This document shows positions 16,608 through 24,837 of a DNA stretch of 47,048 nt, one piece after another; position 1 is the stretch's first letter, and each line of letters starts with the position of its first letter. The stretch comes from Ignisphaera cupida. GTDB taxonomy: Archaea; Thermoproteota; Thermoprotei_A; Sulfolobales; Ignisphaeraceae. A program made the translations under genes and the position numbers. The stretch is taken from the NCBI RefSeq assembly GCF_030186535.1, contig NZ_JASNVW010000009.1, forward strand, positions 1 through 47,048, read 5' to 3'. The notes below the pieces were generated by a model. It searched no databases. It was not told the origin of the DNA and saw only the letters and a program-made list of their open reading frames with translations.

Positions 16608-17804
16608 ATGTTTGCTCTTCATGTTAGTGATACACACTTGGGGTCTATGCAATATAGTCTTCTATCTAGAGCTAAAGATGTGTATGCAGCTTTTGGAGAA
16701 ACCATAGAAATAGCGCTAAGGGAAAGAGTTGACTTCTACATACATTCTGGGGATTTTTTCGATTCCCCAAACCCACCACCTGAAGCATATATTGTTGCAT
16801 ATAAAGGGTTGAAGAAGCTTAGAGAAAGAAACATAAGGGTTGTTGCTATTGCTGGTCAGCATGATATTCCAAAGAGGTACTCGGTTTCACCTCTACACAT
16901 TTTGCATGATCTTGGCTTATTGGATTTAGTTGCTGTAAGCGAGGCAACTCAAAAGGAATTTGATTATGGGCAGAACAAGATGGTTTTTGTAGCTATTCCA
17001 TATTCTCAAAGATTCTCAATTTTGAAATTGCAAAAGCCATTAACTAAAACTGGTAAAGCTGTGTTGGTTGCTCATCTTCTTCTCAAAGAGCTTGGCATTC
17101 CCAGTGAATATGCTGATATCTCAATTAAGCAACTACCAGAATGGTTTAACTACATAGCTCTCGGAGATTATCACATAAAAACTGAGTTTAGACATGGCCC
17201 ATGCTACGTTGTTTATCCCGGGGCTACAGAGGTTTTTAGAGTTAATGAATGTTGTGAAAAATATGTAGCATTAGTTGATTTGAGTATTGATTACCCCAAG
17301 CCAGAGTACATTAAATTATCTAGTACAAGACCATGGATTAGGATTACATACAGTGATTTTCAGAAGTTTGTAAGTGAGCTTAGTTCCACGCTTCTAGAGA
17401 TTAAAAAGAAAAACTTGAAGCAGCCAATTGTTTTTGTGGAAATGCATGGTTCTGGTATAGAACAGTTGGAAAGATACTTACTGTCTTTGCGAGTAAATGG
17501 TGAAATAGAGTTTTTTAGAATAGTATATTCTGATGAAAAAGTAAAGGAACAGCCAATTATTGAATCCATTGCTGAAAACATTGAGTATATAGATTTGCAG
17601 AAAATTGTGGAAACTGTTGTAAAAGATCGTGAACTTGCAGCATTGTTAACAAGTCTTGCTAAAGAACCTTCAAAGAGCTTGGCACAAAAAATTGTTGATT
17701 ATTTAAAGGAGAAGCCAGATGTTGTGAAAAGGCTTGAATCAGAGTTTCTGGCAAATAAATTAACATCGTTTGTTAAGAACAAGGTGAATTCATTGAAAGT
17801 TTGA
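16608..17804 (+). CDS. mre11: Mre11 double-strand break repair nuclease
   Basis: A 398-residue metallophosphoesterase of the Mre11/SbcD family, partner of Rad50 in DNA end processing. Metal ligands visible are D8 and H10 (VSDTHLG) and D49 (HSGDFFD), and the catalytic histidine is H85. Two family positions differ: the normal GNHD is GQHD (Q84) and the usual GHIH is GDYH (D187-Y188-H189). VLVAHLL supplies the remaining histidine near residue 162. The C-terminal part is helical and should contain the Rad50-binding region. The stop codon overlaps the possible TTG start of rad50, so the two subunits are coupled. The identity is firm; whether the nuclease is fully active is uncertain. Confidence 0.93.
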   Translation: MFALHVSDTHLGSMQYSLLSRAKDVYAAFGETIEIALRERVDFYIHSGDFFDSPNPPPEAYIVAYKGLKKLRERNIRVVAIAGQHDIPKRYSVSPLHILHDLGLLDLVAVSEATQKEFDYGQNKMVFVAIPYSQRFSILKLQKPLTKTGKAVLVAHLLLKELGIPSEYADISIKQLPEWFNYIALGDYHIKTEFRHGPCYVVYPGATEVFRVNECCEKYVALVDLSIDYPKPEYIKLSSTRPWIRITYSDFQKFVSELSSTLLEIKKKNLKQPIVFVEMHGSGIEQLERYLLSLRVNGEIEFFRIVYSDEKVKEQPIIESIAENIEYIDLQKIVETVVKDRELAALLTSLAKEPSKSLAQKIVDYLKEKPDVVKRLESEFLANKLTSFVKNKVNSLKV

Positions 17805-17815
17805 GGATGAGAATA

Positions 17816-20128
17816 ATGAGTGAAACTATTCTGGTAAAAAGAGTTAAGATAAGAAATATACTCTCCCATGAGAACACTGAAATAACTTTACCAAGTGGTT
17901 TAATAGCTTTTGTAGGGCCTAATGGTGCTGGCAAGAGCTCGATAATAGACTCTATAATTTATGCATTATTTGTAACACCCTCTGCTGCTAAGGGAATTAG
18001 AGGTGAAGGAAAAAAGGGTATTCTGAGAATAGGTGCTTCAGAAGGGTTTATAGAGGTGGAGATGAATGTAGGTGGCAAAACATATATTGTACAAAGATTT
18101 GTTAGTAGTCAAAAGCCGGACATGGCCTATCTTATAGAGGTGCAAGAAAATGGTATGAAAAGAACTTTGGCTACAGGCGTTCAAAGTGTTATAAGTGCTG
18201 TTGAAAAGCTTTTGTCAATACCATCAACAGATGCTGTGAGATTCTCAATAATTTCTAGACAAAATGAGTTAACAAAATTTATTGATGCACGTGAAGCTGA
18301 AAGAAAGGAAATAATTCTGAAGCTTCTTGGGCTTGATGAACTTGAGAAAGCAAAGGATATTCTAAAGGAGGTATTAAATGATATAAGTAAAGCTAAGACT
18401 CTGTACGATGAGAAAAAGAGATTGATTAGTGATGCACAAAAAGAGTTTGAATACATTGAGAAGGAGCTGAGCAATCTCTATAAAAAGAAAAGTGATCTTG
18501 AAAAAGAATTAGCTGAGTTAAATACTAAGATCTTGGTACTTGAAAAGGCAAAAGATGCTTTGTATAAATATGAAAAGCTTAAACAAGCAGAAAGAGTTTT
18601 CAATGAAATTGCTAAGTATGAAAGAATAGAAGGTATTTGCAAAGAAATATCAACCTTTGATATAAGCTTAATGATGTCTAAGCTAGAGATATATAAAAAC
18701 CTCAAGAAAAAAGTTGATGAAGTTTCTAAACAATTAGATGATGAGATAAGAAAAATTCAAGCAGTAGTTCAAGGCCTGAAAGAGTTTTTGCCATTGGATC
18801 AGACAAGTGTTGAGAATTTAGATGCATATATTAAGCTTGTGGAAAATAAAATTGATGAAATTAGAGAAAAGAAGCAATTGAAAAAAGCAGAAATTGAAAT
18901 AAATGAAAAGTCTATTAACATAATAGCATCTTCTTCAACATGCCCAGTTTGTGAAAGACCCTTAGATGAACAACTGAGAAAAGCGATATTAGCAGGTATT
19001 GGAAATAAAATTAGAGATGCTAAGAAGATTATAAATGAGTTTGAAAAGATGGAGAGTAGGCTAAGAGAATATGTAAATTCTTTGAAAAACTCAAAGGAGA
19101 TTATATCTCGATTGAATCTGGCTCTAGAAACATTGAATGAACAAATTAACAAGGCTTTAGAAGAATATGAAAAGTTTAAACAATTTAGCATGGGTATTAT
19201 AGAGAAGGCTAAGCTCTATGATGAATTTAGAGAATGTGTTGAGTTGAATGATTTTGGTGTTATAAAAACAATGCAGTGTCTTCATAGAAGAGCCATAGAA
19301 AGTATGAAGATTTTAAGTGATAGAAGAAATATGCTTGGAAAAATATTGAATGAATTGAATTTAGATGTTTCAGAACTTCAAAACTACTTGCAGAAAATTC
19401 AAAAAACTCTTCTAGAGCTAGGCATAGACATTGAGAAGACAAGATATGAAGACTTAGAGATGGAGTATAGGAAGTATACTTCTGCTTTACAGAGGATTAG
19501 GGATGAGTTAAAATTTATTGAGGGGCAAATAAAGGAGCTTGAGAATCGCAGAAACAGTTTAGCAACTAGAATGGAGAATCTTAGAAATGAGATTAAGAAG
19601 CTTGAAAAGGATGTGGAAATTCTTGATGTGCTTAGTTTTATAACAAATAATGTTATGGGTAGAGATGGTCTCATAGCAAGGACCTTGACAAAAGAGGCTA
19701 GAAGGCTTATGGAGCTTTACACAAATGCTATTCTAAGTGAGTTTGGAATGGATTTTCAGATAAGAATTGATGATGATTTTGGTATAGATGTTCACAGCCC
19801 ACTGGGTAGAATGGATTTGAGGGGTTTAAGTGGTGGCGAAACAATTGCTCTTGCTATAGCATTGAGAATAGCTCTCGCCTATACGATATTTGGTAGATTA
19901 CCAGGTTTCTTCATATTGGATGAGCCTACACAGTTTCTTGATGAGGAGAGGAGAAGAGTTGTGTTTGAAATAATAAAGAGGCTTTCTCAGAGAATGCCAC
20001 AGGTAATTGTTGTTACTCATGATAGAGAGGTTATAGATCTTGCTGATAGAGTATTCTACGTGGTTAAGGAAGGTAATAAATCTATTATAAGAGAAAAAAG
20101 TCTTGTTATTGAAGAGATTATTCCTTAG
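17816..20128 (+). CDS. rad50: Rad50 SMC-like repair ATPase
   Basis: Rad50, about 770 residues and thus shorter than the 860-880 of Sulfolobus or Pyrococcus. The N-terminal ATP site is GPNGAGKSS (about 34-42), with a Q-loop region ISRQNELTKFIDA. Long coiled coils flank the zinc hook CPVC at about 376-379. The C-terminal half has the ABC signature LRGLSGGE and the Walker B/D-loop FILDEPTQFLDE. Rad50 binds and hydrolyses ATP to open Mre11 and tether DNA ends. The ATG at 17816 follows a GAGG site at 17803-17806; in-frame TTG and ATG codons at 17801 and 17807 overlap the end of mre11. The shortening is in the coiled coil. Confidence 0.95.
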   Translation: MSETILVKRVKIRNILSHENTEITLPSGLIAFVGPNGAGKSSIIDSIIYALFVTPSAAKGIRGEGKKGILRIGASEGFIEVEMNVGGKTYIVQRFVSSQKPDMAYLIEVQENGMKRTLATGVQSVISAVEKLLSIPSTDAVRFSIISRQNELTKFIDAREAERKEIILKLLGLDELEKAKDILKEVLNDISKAKTLYDEKKRLISDAQKEFEYIEKELSNLYKKKSDLEKELAELNTKILVLEKAKDALYKYEKLKQAERVFNEIAKYERIEGICKEISTFDISLMMSKLEIYKNLKKKVDEVSKQLDDEIRKIQAVVQGLKEFLPLDQTSVENLDAYIKLVENKIDEIREKKQLKKAEIEINEKSINIIASSSTCPVCERPLDEQLRKAILAGIGNKIRDAKKIINEFEKMESRLREYVNSLKNSKEIISRLNLALETLNEQINKALEEYEKFKQFSMGIIEKAKLYDEFRECVELNDFGVIKTMQCLHRRAIESMKILSDRRNMLGKILNELNLDVSELQNYLQKIQKTLLELGIDIEKTRYEDLEMEYRKYTSALQRIRDELKFIEGQIKELENRRNSLATRMENLRNEIKKLEKDVEILDVLSFITNNVMGRDGLIARTLTKEARRLMELYTNAILSEFGMDFQIRIDDDFGIDVHSPLGRMDLRGLSGGETIALAIALRIALAYTIFGRLPGFFILDEPTQFLDEERRRVVFEIIKRLSQRMPQVIVVTHDREVIDLADRVFYVVKEGNKSIIREKSLVIEEIIP

Positions 20129-21088
20129 CTACTCAACAACAGGTCCTATAACTTCCTTTCCAACCATTTTATTGATTCTTTCAACCTCTTTATCAACATA
20201 CTTCTGAATTTCTTCTATATCAGCATCAGTTAAATGGTTGAACCTCCCCTGAAGTCTTAAGTAGTGCTTCACATGCTTTCTCTTAGGCACTGAAACAGTG
20301 ACTCTGAACTCTCCATGGTCAAGCTCCCAGTTTATCCACATAGCAGTTTCAGTAGCTAGTCTAGCAAGTTTTATTCCCATTCTTGGATCAAATCTCCAGC
20401 CAGTTGTGCAAGGCTGCAGCACATGGATAAATGATGGGCCTTCTACCTCGAGACCTCTTCTAAACTTGTTCATCATGTCTAGGAAGTGTGCAGGATTTGC
20501 TGTAGCAACATAGGGAATTCTATGAGCAGCCGCTATTTCAGCCATTGGCTTCTTTATTTGTAGTTTACCCTTCAAAATCTTTCCAACAGGTGTTGTTGTG
20601 GTCCATGCAAATTGTGGTGTTGTTCCACTTCTCTGAATACCCGTATTCATATATGCTTCATTATCATACATTACATACATTACTTTATGACCTCTTTCAA
20701 GCATTCCACTAAGAGCTTGAATACCAATATCAGCTGTGCCACCATCACCAGCAAACACAACAACATTTATTTGCTTGTTGGAGTCTATGACACCTTTCTT
20801 CTTCAAAATCTTTATAGCAGCTTCCACACCACTTGCAACTGCTGCTGCATTTTCAAATGCTACGTGAATATATGGCACTCTCCATGATGTGAATGGAAAT
20901 GTTGTTGTTGATACCTCAACACAGCCTGTGGGGTTAACAACTATTGTGTTGGGGCCTGCAACTTTAAGCAAGAGTCTAACAATGGTTCCTGCTGTACATC
21001 CAGCACAAAGACCGTGGCCTGGAGCAAATAGTTCATCTCTTGGAATATCAAATACTGTTTTATAGCCTGGTTTAGTTGGGGAGCTCAT
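20129..21088 (-). CDS. porB: 2-oxoacid (pyruvate) ferredoxin oxidoreductase, beta subunit
   Basis: The thiamine-diphosphate-binding beta subunit, 319 residues. It has the early GHGLCAGCTAG motif (two cluster cysteines), NPTGCVEVS (a third), the ThDP/Mg motif FAGDGGTADIG near residue 110 with YDNEAYMNTGIQRSG after it, and LQPCTTGW (the fourth cysteine). These four cysteines hold a [4Fe-4S] cluster. With the other subunits it decarboxylates pyruvate to acetyl-CoA, reducing ferredoxin. It overlaps porA by 4 nt and is the last gene of the operon; its stop abuts that of rad50 in convergent orientation. Pyruvate is the likeliest substrate by subunit organisation, though other 2-oxoacids are possible. 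Confidence 0.92.
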   Translation of the reverse strand: MSSPTKPGYKTVFDIPRDELFAPGHGLCAGCTAGTIVRLLLKVAGPNTIVVNPTGCVEVSTTTFPFTSWRVPYIHVAFENAAAVASGVEAAIKILKKKGVIDSNKQINVVVFAGDGGTADIGIQALSGMLERGHKVMYVMYDNEAYMNTGIQRSGTTPQFAWTTTTPVGKILKGKLQIKKPMAEIAAAHRIPYVATANPAHFLDMMNKFRRGLEVEGPSFIHVLQPCTTGWRFDPRMGIKLARLATETAMWINWELDHGEFRVTVSVPKRKHVKHYLRLQGRFNHLTDADIEEIQKYVDKEVERINKMVGKEVIGPVVE

Positions 21089-22290
21089 GCTCTAACACCC
21101 CAATAAATGGATTTATCAGTAATTCTTACACCTTTTTCAAGAAGATTCATACTATTCTTCACAATAGCTACTATATCCTCTTCTGTTACAGCTCTTTGAC
21201 CAATCGATGCTATGTAGCTGTGAATTGGTATGTCCACACCCTTCTTAAATGCTATAGACATTGCTTCCAAGGCTACAGTGCCCTCTACTGGTGCTCCAAA
21301 GCTTATTGCTCTATCAATTACTATTAGCGCTTCTAGATTTTTAATTATTTTGAGAAGTTCTTCCTGTGGGAATGGTCTGAAAACCCTAAGCTTAATAGCT
21401 GCTACATTCAAACCTGATGTCTTCTTCAAATAATCCACAGCCTCTTGAACTGTACCATACAGTCCTCCATAGGTTAGTACTCCAATTTTGCTATTCTCTA
21501 GGTTATATGTTTCTATGAAGCCATATTTTCTGCCAAATCTTTTCTCAAACTCTTGAAACGCTTCTCTCATAACATCAAATGAATTTTCTATTGCTACAAC
21601 TTGCTGATATTTGAATTCATAGTACCAATCGGGATTGCCTACAGCACCTATTGTAATTGGTTTTTCAACATCAAGAACATTCCACACAGGTTTTTTCTTA
21701 GGTATGTAATCCAGTATTATAGACCTGTTTTGAGCAACATAAACAGGTTCATAGGTGTGACTCATTATAAAACCATCATATGCTACCATAGCAGGTAGCA
21801 AAACATTTGGATTTTCAGCTATTTTATACGCTTGAATAACACTATCATAAACCTCTTGAGCTGTTGAAGCTATCATTATAATCCATGAGGTATCTCTAAC
21901 GTTCATAACATCACTATAGTCTCCCCAAATGCTTATGGGAGCTGAAAGAGCTCTAGCGGCTATTGCCATAACTATTGGTAGTCTCAAACCAGATGCTATA
22001 TGGAGAATCTCATGCATAAGTTCAAGTCCTTGAGCAGATGTTGCTGTAAATGTTCTTGCACCAGTTGCAGCTGCACCTACACATGCACTGAGAGCCGAGT
22101 GCTCGCTTTCAACATGAATCATTTCAGCATCTAGTTCACCATTTGCTATGAATTCTGCAATTTTTTCTACAACTGGTGTTTGAGGTGTGATTGGATAAGC
22201 TGCAACAACATCTACATCAGCATCTTTAGCTGCGTAAGCAGCTGCATAGTTTGAGCTTAAAGGTATTCTAATCCACAACTCTTTCTCCAT
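21085..22290 (-). CDS. porA: 2-oxoacid (pyruvate) ferredoxin oxidoreductase, alpha subunit
   Basis: The 401-residue alpha subunit. It carries the AYPITPQTPVVEKIAE motif (about residues 35-50) typical of domain I of pyruvate ferredoxin oxidoreductase, followed by VESEHSALSACVGAAATGARTFTATSA-type sequence that lines the thiamine pyrophosphate. A second, C-terminal transketolase-like domain contains KIGVLTYGGLYGTVQEA and AIKLRVFRPFPQEE. The ATG is preceded by a GAGGTGA site. The gene lies 3 nt after porD and overlaps porB by 4 nt. Separate alpha, beta, gamma and delta genes are the four-subunit form usual in archaea. Confidence 0.93.
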   Translation of the reverse strand: MEKELWIRIPLSSNYAAAYAAKDADVDVVAAYPITPQTPVVEKIAEFIANGELDAEMIHVESEHSALSACVGAAATGARTFTATSAQGLELMHEILHIASGLRLPIVMAIAARALSAPISIWGDYSDVMNVRDTSWIIMIASTAQEVYDSVIQAYKIAENPNVLLPAMVAYDGFIMSHTYEPVYVAQNRSIILDYIPKKKPVWNVLDVEKPITIGAVGNPDWYYEFKYQQVVAIENSFDVMREAFQEFEKRFGRKYGFIETYNLENSKIGVLTYGGLYGTVQEAVDYLKKTSGLNVAAIKLRVFRPFPQEELLKIIKNLEALIVIDRAISFGAPVEGTVALEAMSIAFKKGVDIPIHSYIASIGQRAVTEEDIVAIVKNSMNLLEKGVRITDKSIYWGVRA

Positions 22291-22293
22291 ACA

Positions 22294-22620
22294 CTACTTC
22301 ACCTCCTCAACAAAATCAATTGCCTTAACAGGACATTCCTCAACACATATTCCACATCCTTTGCAAAAAGCGTAATCAACTTCAAAAGTGATCTTCCACT
22401 CTCTACCACTTGCTGTTTTATAGGGCTTATCCAAAATCTTTATTGCTGGTTCTGGGCAGAAAACCCAGCAAAGATAACATCTAACACATTTATCTTGATT
22501 TATCACAGGCTTGAATACTCTCCAATCGCCAGTTGGTCTATTAATACTGTTTCCAGGCTCTATAATCGCTCCTCCAATTGGCATTTCTCTCCAACCTAAT
22601 TTTTTGAAGCTTGTGCTCAT
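22294..22620 (-). CDS. porD: 2-oxoacid (pyruvate) ferredoxin oxidoreductase, delta subunit
   Basis: A 108-residue ferredoxin-like subunit with two [4Fe-4S] binding motifs, CVRCYLCWVFCPE (around residues 42-54) and CKGCGICVEECP (around 86-97). It carries electrons from the thiamine site to external ferredoxin. The ATG overlaps the stop of porC by 4 nt and the gene ends 3 nt before porA. The N-terminal GWREMPIGGAIIEPGNS segment is also typical of PorD. Confidence 0.94.
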   Translation of the reverse strand: MSTSFKKLGWREMPIGGAIIEPGNSINRPTGDWRVFKPVINQDKCVRCYLCWVFCPEPAIKILDKPYKTASGREWKITFEVDYAFCKGCGICVEECPVKAIDFVEEVK

Positions 22621-23177
22621 GAGAGCTCCACCTCGTTATATGCTCTTCTCATAGCCTGTATATTTGCCTCTGCTATCTTAGGTCTAAAGTTCTCCTTTAT
22701 AGCTTCTTCAATATAGGCAATATCAACAATTGGAATGGCCTTCACAAGCGCCCCTAGCATTGCCATGTTAACAAAAGGTGCTTTCAAAACCTCTAAAGCA
22801 ATTTTTGTTGCATCAACACGAGCAATTTTCACATCGCTTCTCTCAATATCTTTCAAAATATCGCCAATACTTTTCTTAGTGTTTATAACCAAAATTCCAT
22901 TTCTTTTCAAACCCTCCATATAAATTGATTTATTTAGCGAAGGATCCAATACAACAACAACATCTGGTTCGATAATAGGTGCTCTTGTGAGAATAGGCTC
23001 TGTAGATACCCTTGTGTAAGCTGTTACTGGCGCTCCTCTTCTCTCAGCACCAAACTCTGGATATGCCTGGGCATATTTACCTTGATATATCGCAGCTTCA
23101 GCAAGAATCATCGACGCTGTAACAGCTCCTTGGCCACCTCTACCATGCCACCTAATTTCAACACGTTTTAAATTCAC
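22617..23177 (-). CDS. porC: 2-oxoacid (pyruvate) ferredoxin oxidoreductase, gamma subunit
   Basis: A 186-residue gamma subunit, first in the porCDAB operon. It starts with VEIRWHGRGGQGAVTAS (residues 6-22), the hallmark of this domain, followed by AQAYPEFGAERRGAPVTAYTRV near residue 37 and VVVLDPSL near 75, all seen in coenzyme A-contacting gamma domains. The start is GTG with a GGTGAG site a few bases upstream. Confidence 0.93.
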   Translation of the reverse strand: MNLKRVEIRWHGRGGQGAVTASMILAEAAIYQGKYAQAYPEFGAERRGAPVTAYTRVSTEPILTRAPIIEPDVVVVLDPSLNKSIYMEGLKRNGILVINTKKSIGDILKDIERSDVKIARVDATKIALEVLKAPFVNMAMLGALVKAIPIVDIAYIEEAIKENFRPKIAEANIQAMRRAYNEVELS

Positions 23178-23198
23178 TTAGCTCACCTAGTTACGATG

Positions 23199-23207
23199 CT
23201 TAAAAGT
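23199..23207 (-). promoter_or_regulatory. Predicted TATA box of the por operon
   Basis: On the minus strand this reads ACTTTTAAG, centred about 26 bases before the porC start codon. A GGTGAG ribosome site lies between the box and the start, so the true transcription start may be slightly further upstream than this spacing implies. Confidence 0.4.
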
Positions 23208-23292
23208 ATTTGGTTGGAAATATAAAAGTGTTAATGGTTTAATTTTTAATGTTTATGAATATATAATGAAGTGTGATAAGGTGTTTTGAAGA

Positions 23293-23823
23293 GTGTTGAA
23301 AGAGGTTATTACTATTGTTTGGCTTCTTTTACCTGCATATTTTGCAAATGGTTCTCCAGTTATAATTTCTAAGATTATTCTAAAGCTAAGGCTAAAGAAA
23401 CATCCCATGGATTTTGGAAAAAACTTTATTGATGGCAAAAGAGTGTTTGGTGATAGTAAAAGTTGGGAGGGGTTTGTAGGTGGGGTACTAACAGGTACTT
23501 TAACAGGATTTATACAGAGCATCTACATGCATGAAATGCTTGCAAAAGGAGCTTTAACAGGGTTTGTCCTCGGAGTTGGAGCCATGCTTGGCGATTTACT
23601 TGGAGCTTTCATAAAGAGAAGACTTGGGTTAAAACCAGGTGATCCTCTTCCAGTACTAGATCAGCTACTTTTTATTGTAGTTGCATTGGTGTTAGCCTCG
23701 AAGCTTAACTTGATTATATTGAGCATTGAGGAATGGGTTTATGCAATAGTGATAACTTTTCTGCTTCATATTTTAACAAATCTTATTGCATATCTCTTAA
23801 ATTTAAAGAGTGTGCCGTGGTGA
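23293..23823 (+). CDS. carS: CDP-archaeol synthase (CarS)
   Basis: A 176-residue membrane protein of the CarS family, which transfers CMP from CTP onto 2,3-di-O-geranylgeranylglyceryl phosphate, the activating step for archaeal polar lipids. The conserved block HPMDFGKNFIDGKRVFGDSKSWEGF (residues about 37-61) and the acidic GDLLGAFIKRRLGLKPGDPLPVLDQ block (about 97-121) are diagnostic. Hydrophobic segments at the N terminus, around 65-80, 85-95, 123-140 and 145-170 suit a five-helix membrane topology. The start is GTG with GGTG about ten bases upstream. It belongs to the sn-glycerol-1-phosphate lipid route, distinct from the glycerol-3-phosphate catabolism encoded earlier. Confidence 0.93.
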   Translation: MLKEVITIVWLLLPAYFANGSPVIISKIILKLRLKKHPMDFGKNFIDGKRVFGDSKSWEGFVGGVLTGTLTGFIQSIYMHEMLAKGALTGFVLGVGAMLGDLLGAFIKRRLGLKPGDPLPVLDQLLFIVVALVLASKLNLIILSIEEWVYAIVITFLLHILTNLIAYLLNLKSVPW

Positions 23824-23932
23824 AAGTTTCGGTGCAACGGGTATAGCGATTGTTTTTGTCATCTACTGGGTTTTATAGTCAAGCATAATAATATTGTCAT
23901 TGAGTCTTTATAGCTATAAGGGTGTGGGTACA

Positions 23933-24373
23933 GTGAAACTAAAAATATTTGTATATCTATGTATAGGCTTTGCAACAGCAATATTCACATCTAGAGCCAT
24001 GGACTCTACACAAACTCTTATTGCAATGATTTCTCTTCCATTCATGGGCTTGTTACATGAATTAACTCATCTCATGGCAATTAACATTATTGGTGCTCAA
24101 CACAAATTCATGTTCAGAGGACTCTACATAGGATTTAATGTAGTCGTTGAGAAAGTTGAAGATTTCATCGCAATTGCGTTAGCACCACAACTACTCACCA
24201 TAGCGCTTGCAATGCTATATCTATTACTACGTTCAGGTATTGCATTAGCACTGGCAATAGTTCACATATCTGTTTCAATAGAAGATTTGCAGAAAGTTAT
24301 TAAGTATTCCAAACCATTTATATACAATAGTATTAAAGCGTGTATAAGGATTTTACAAAATGATTTTAGATGA
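23933..24373 (+). CDS. Small membrane protein with HExxH motif
   Basis: A protein of about 146 residues with hydrophobic segments near 5-22, 28-42, 85-105 and 108-118. Within the second segment lies LLHELTHLMAI, a zincin-type HExxH motif (H42, E43, H46), and the ALAPQLLTIAL segment follows about 45 residues later. This pattern recalls DUF3267 and M50-like membrane metalloproteases, but I cannot assign it firmly and a third zinc ligand is not obvious. I preferred GTG at 23933 because an AGGGTGTGGG stretch precedes it; a TTG at 23894 would add 13 residues. The next gene overlaps its stop by 14 nt, so both are probably one operon with carS possibly upstream. Confidence 0.6.
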   Translation: MKLKIFVYLCIGFATAIFTSRAMDSTQTLIAMISLPFMGLLHELTHLMAINIIGAQHKFMFRGLYIGFNVVVEKVEDFIAIALAPQLLTIALAMLYLLLRSGIALALAIVHISVSIEDLQKVIKYSKPFIYNSIKACIRILQNDFR

Positions 24374-24818
24374 CATAGCTAACTACTTGCCTAGAAAAAT
24401 TGATAGAGAGAAACATAGAAGGCTGTACATCAATAAAGAGTATATCGATAGTGATAAGCTAAAAAGAATAGAGGATTTAGTAATAAAAGCATTTAGAAAA
24501 ACTATAATTGAGATATTGATAAGCAAGGGGTATGTGATACAGAAAGAATTTATGAAAAATCCAGAAAACCTTGGTCCTGATCCAGACATGCTTTGGTTTA
24601 TAATTTACGGTGATAATGATATAGGAGTTGTTATTGCTGATTCACTATTCCATACACTAAATGAAAACGATGTGAATAATTACGTAAATCAATTCTCAAA
24701 AAATATCAAACTTGCAGGATTTGAACCAATATTCTGTGAATTTACATCATTAGAAAGCCATTCTAGAGAATATCTAATGAAAAGAGTTTTCTATGCCAAG
24801 TTAAAGTATTTGAAATGA
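24360..24818 (+). CDS. Conserved-looking protein of unknown function
   Basis: A 152-residue soluble protein not recognised. It opens with a charged helix region (PRKIDREKHRRLYINKEY), has a predicted helix from about 40 to 65, and then a beta-rich half with PDPDMLWFIIYGDNDIGVVIADS around residues 73-95, followed by a second helix-strand portion ending in VFYAKLKYL. Such alternating strands resemble small alpha/beta domains. It overlaps the HExxH membrane gene by 14 nt, and the Dph6 gene starts 19 nt later, suggesting cotranscription of all three. Confidence 0.6.
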   Translation: MILDDIANYLPRKIDREKHRRLYINKEYIDSDKLKRIEDLVIKAFRKTIIEILISKGYVIQKEFMKNPENLGPDPDMLWFIIYGDNDIGVVIADSLFHTLNENDVNNYVNQFSKNIKLAGFEPIFCEFTSLESHSREYLMKRVFYAKLKYLK

Positions 24819-24837
24819 AAAATGGATGTGTGTAGAA

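Noticed and set aside
13110-20128. Expectation of nurA or bax1 hidden in the repair block
   Set aside because: I read the frames between and around these genes on both strands; no further open frame of suitable length exists there.
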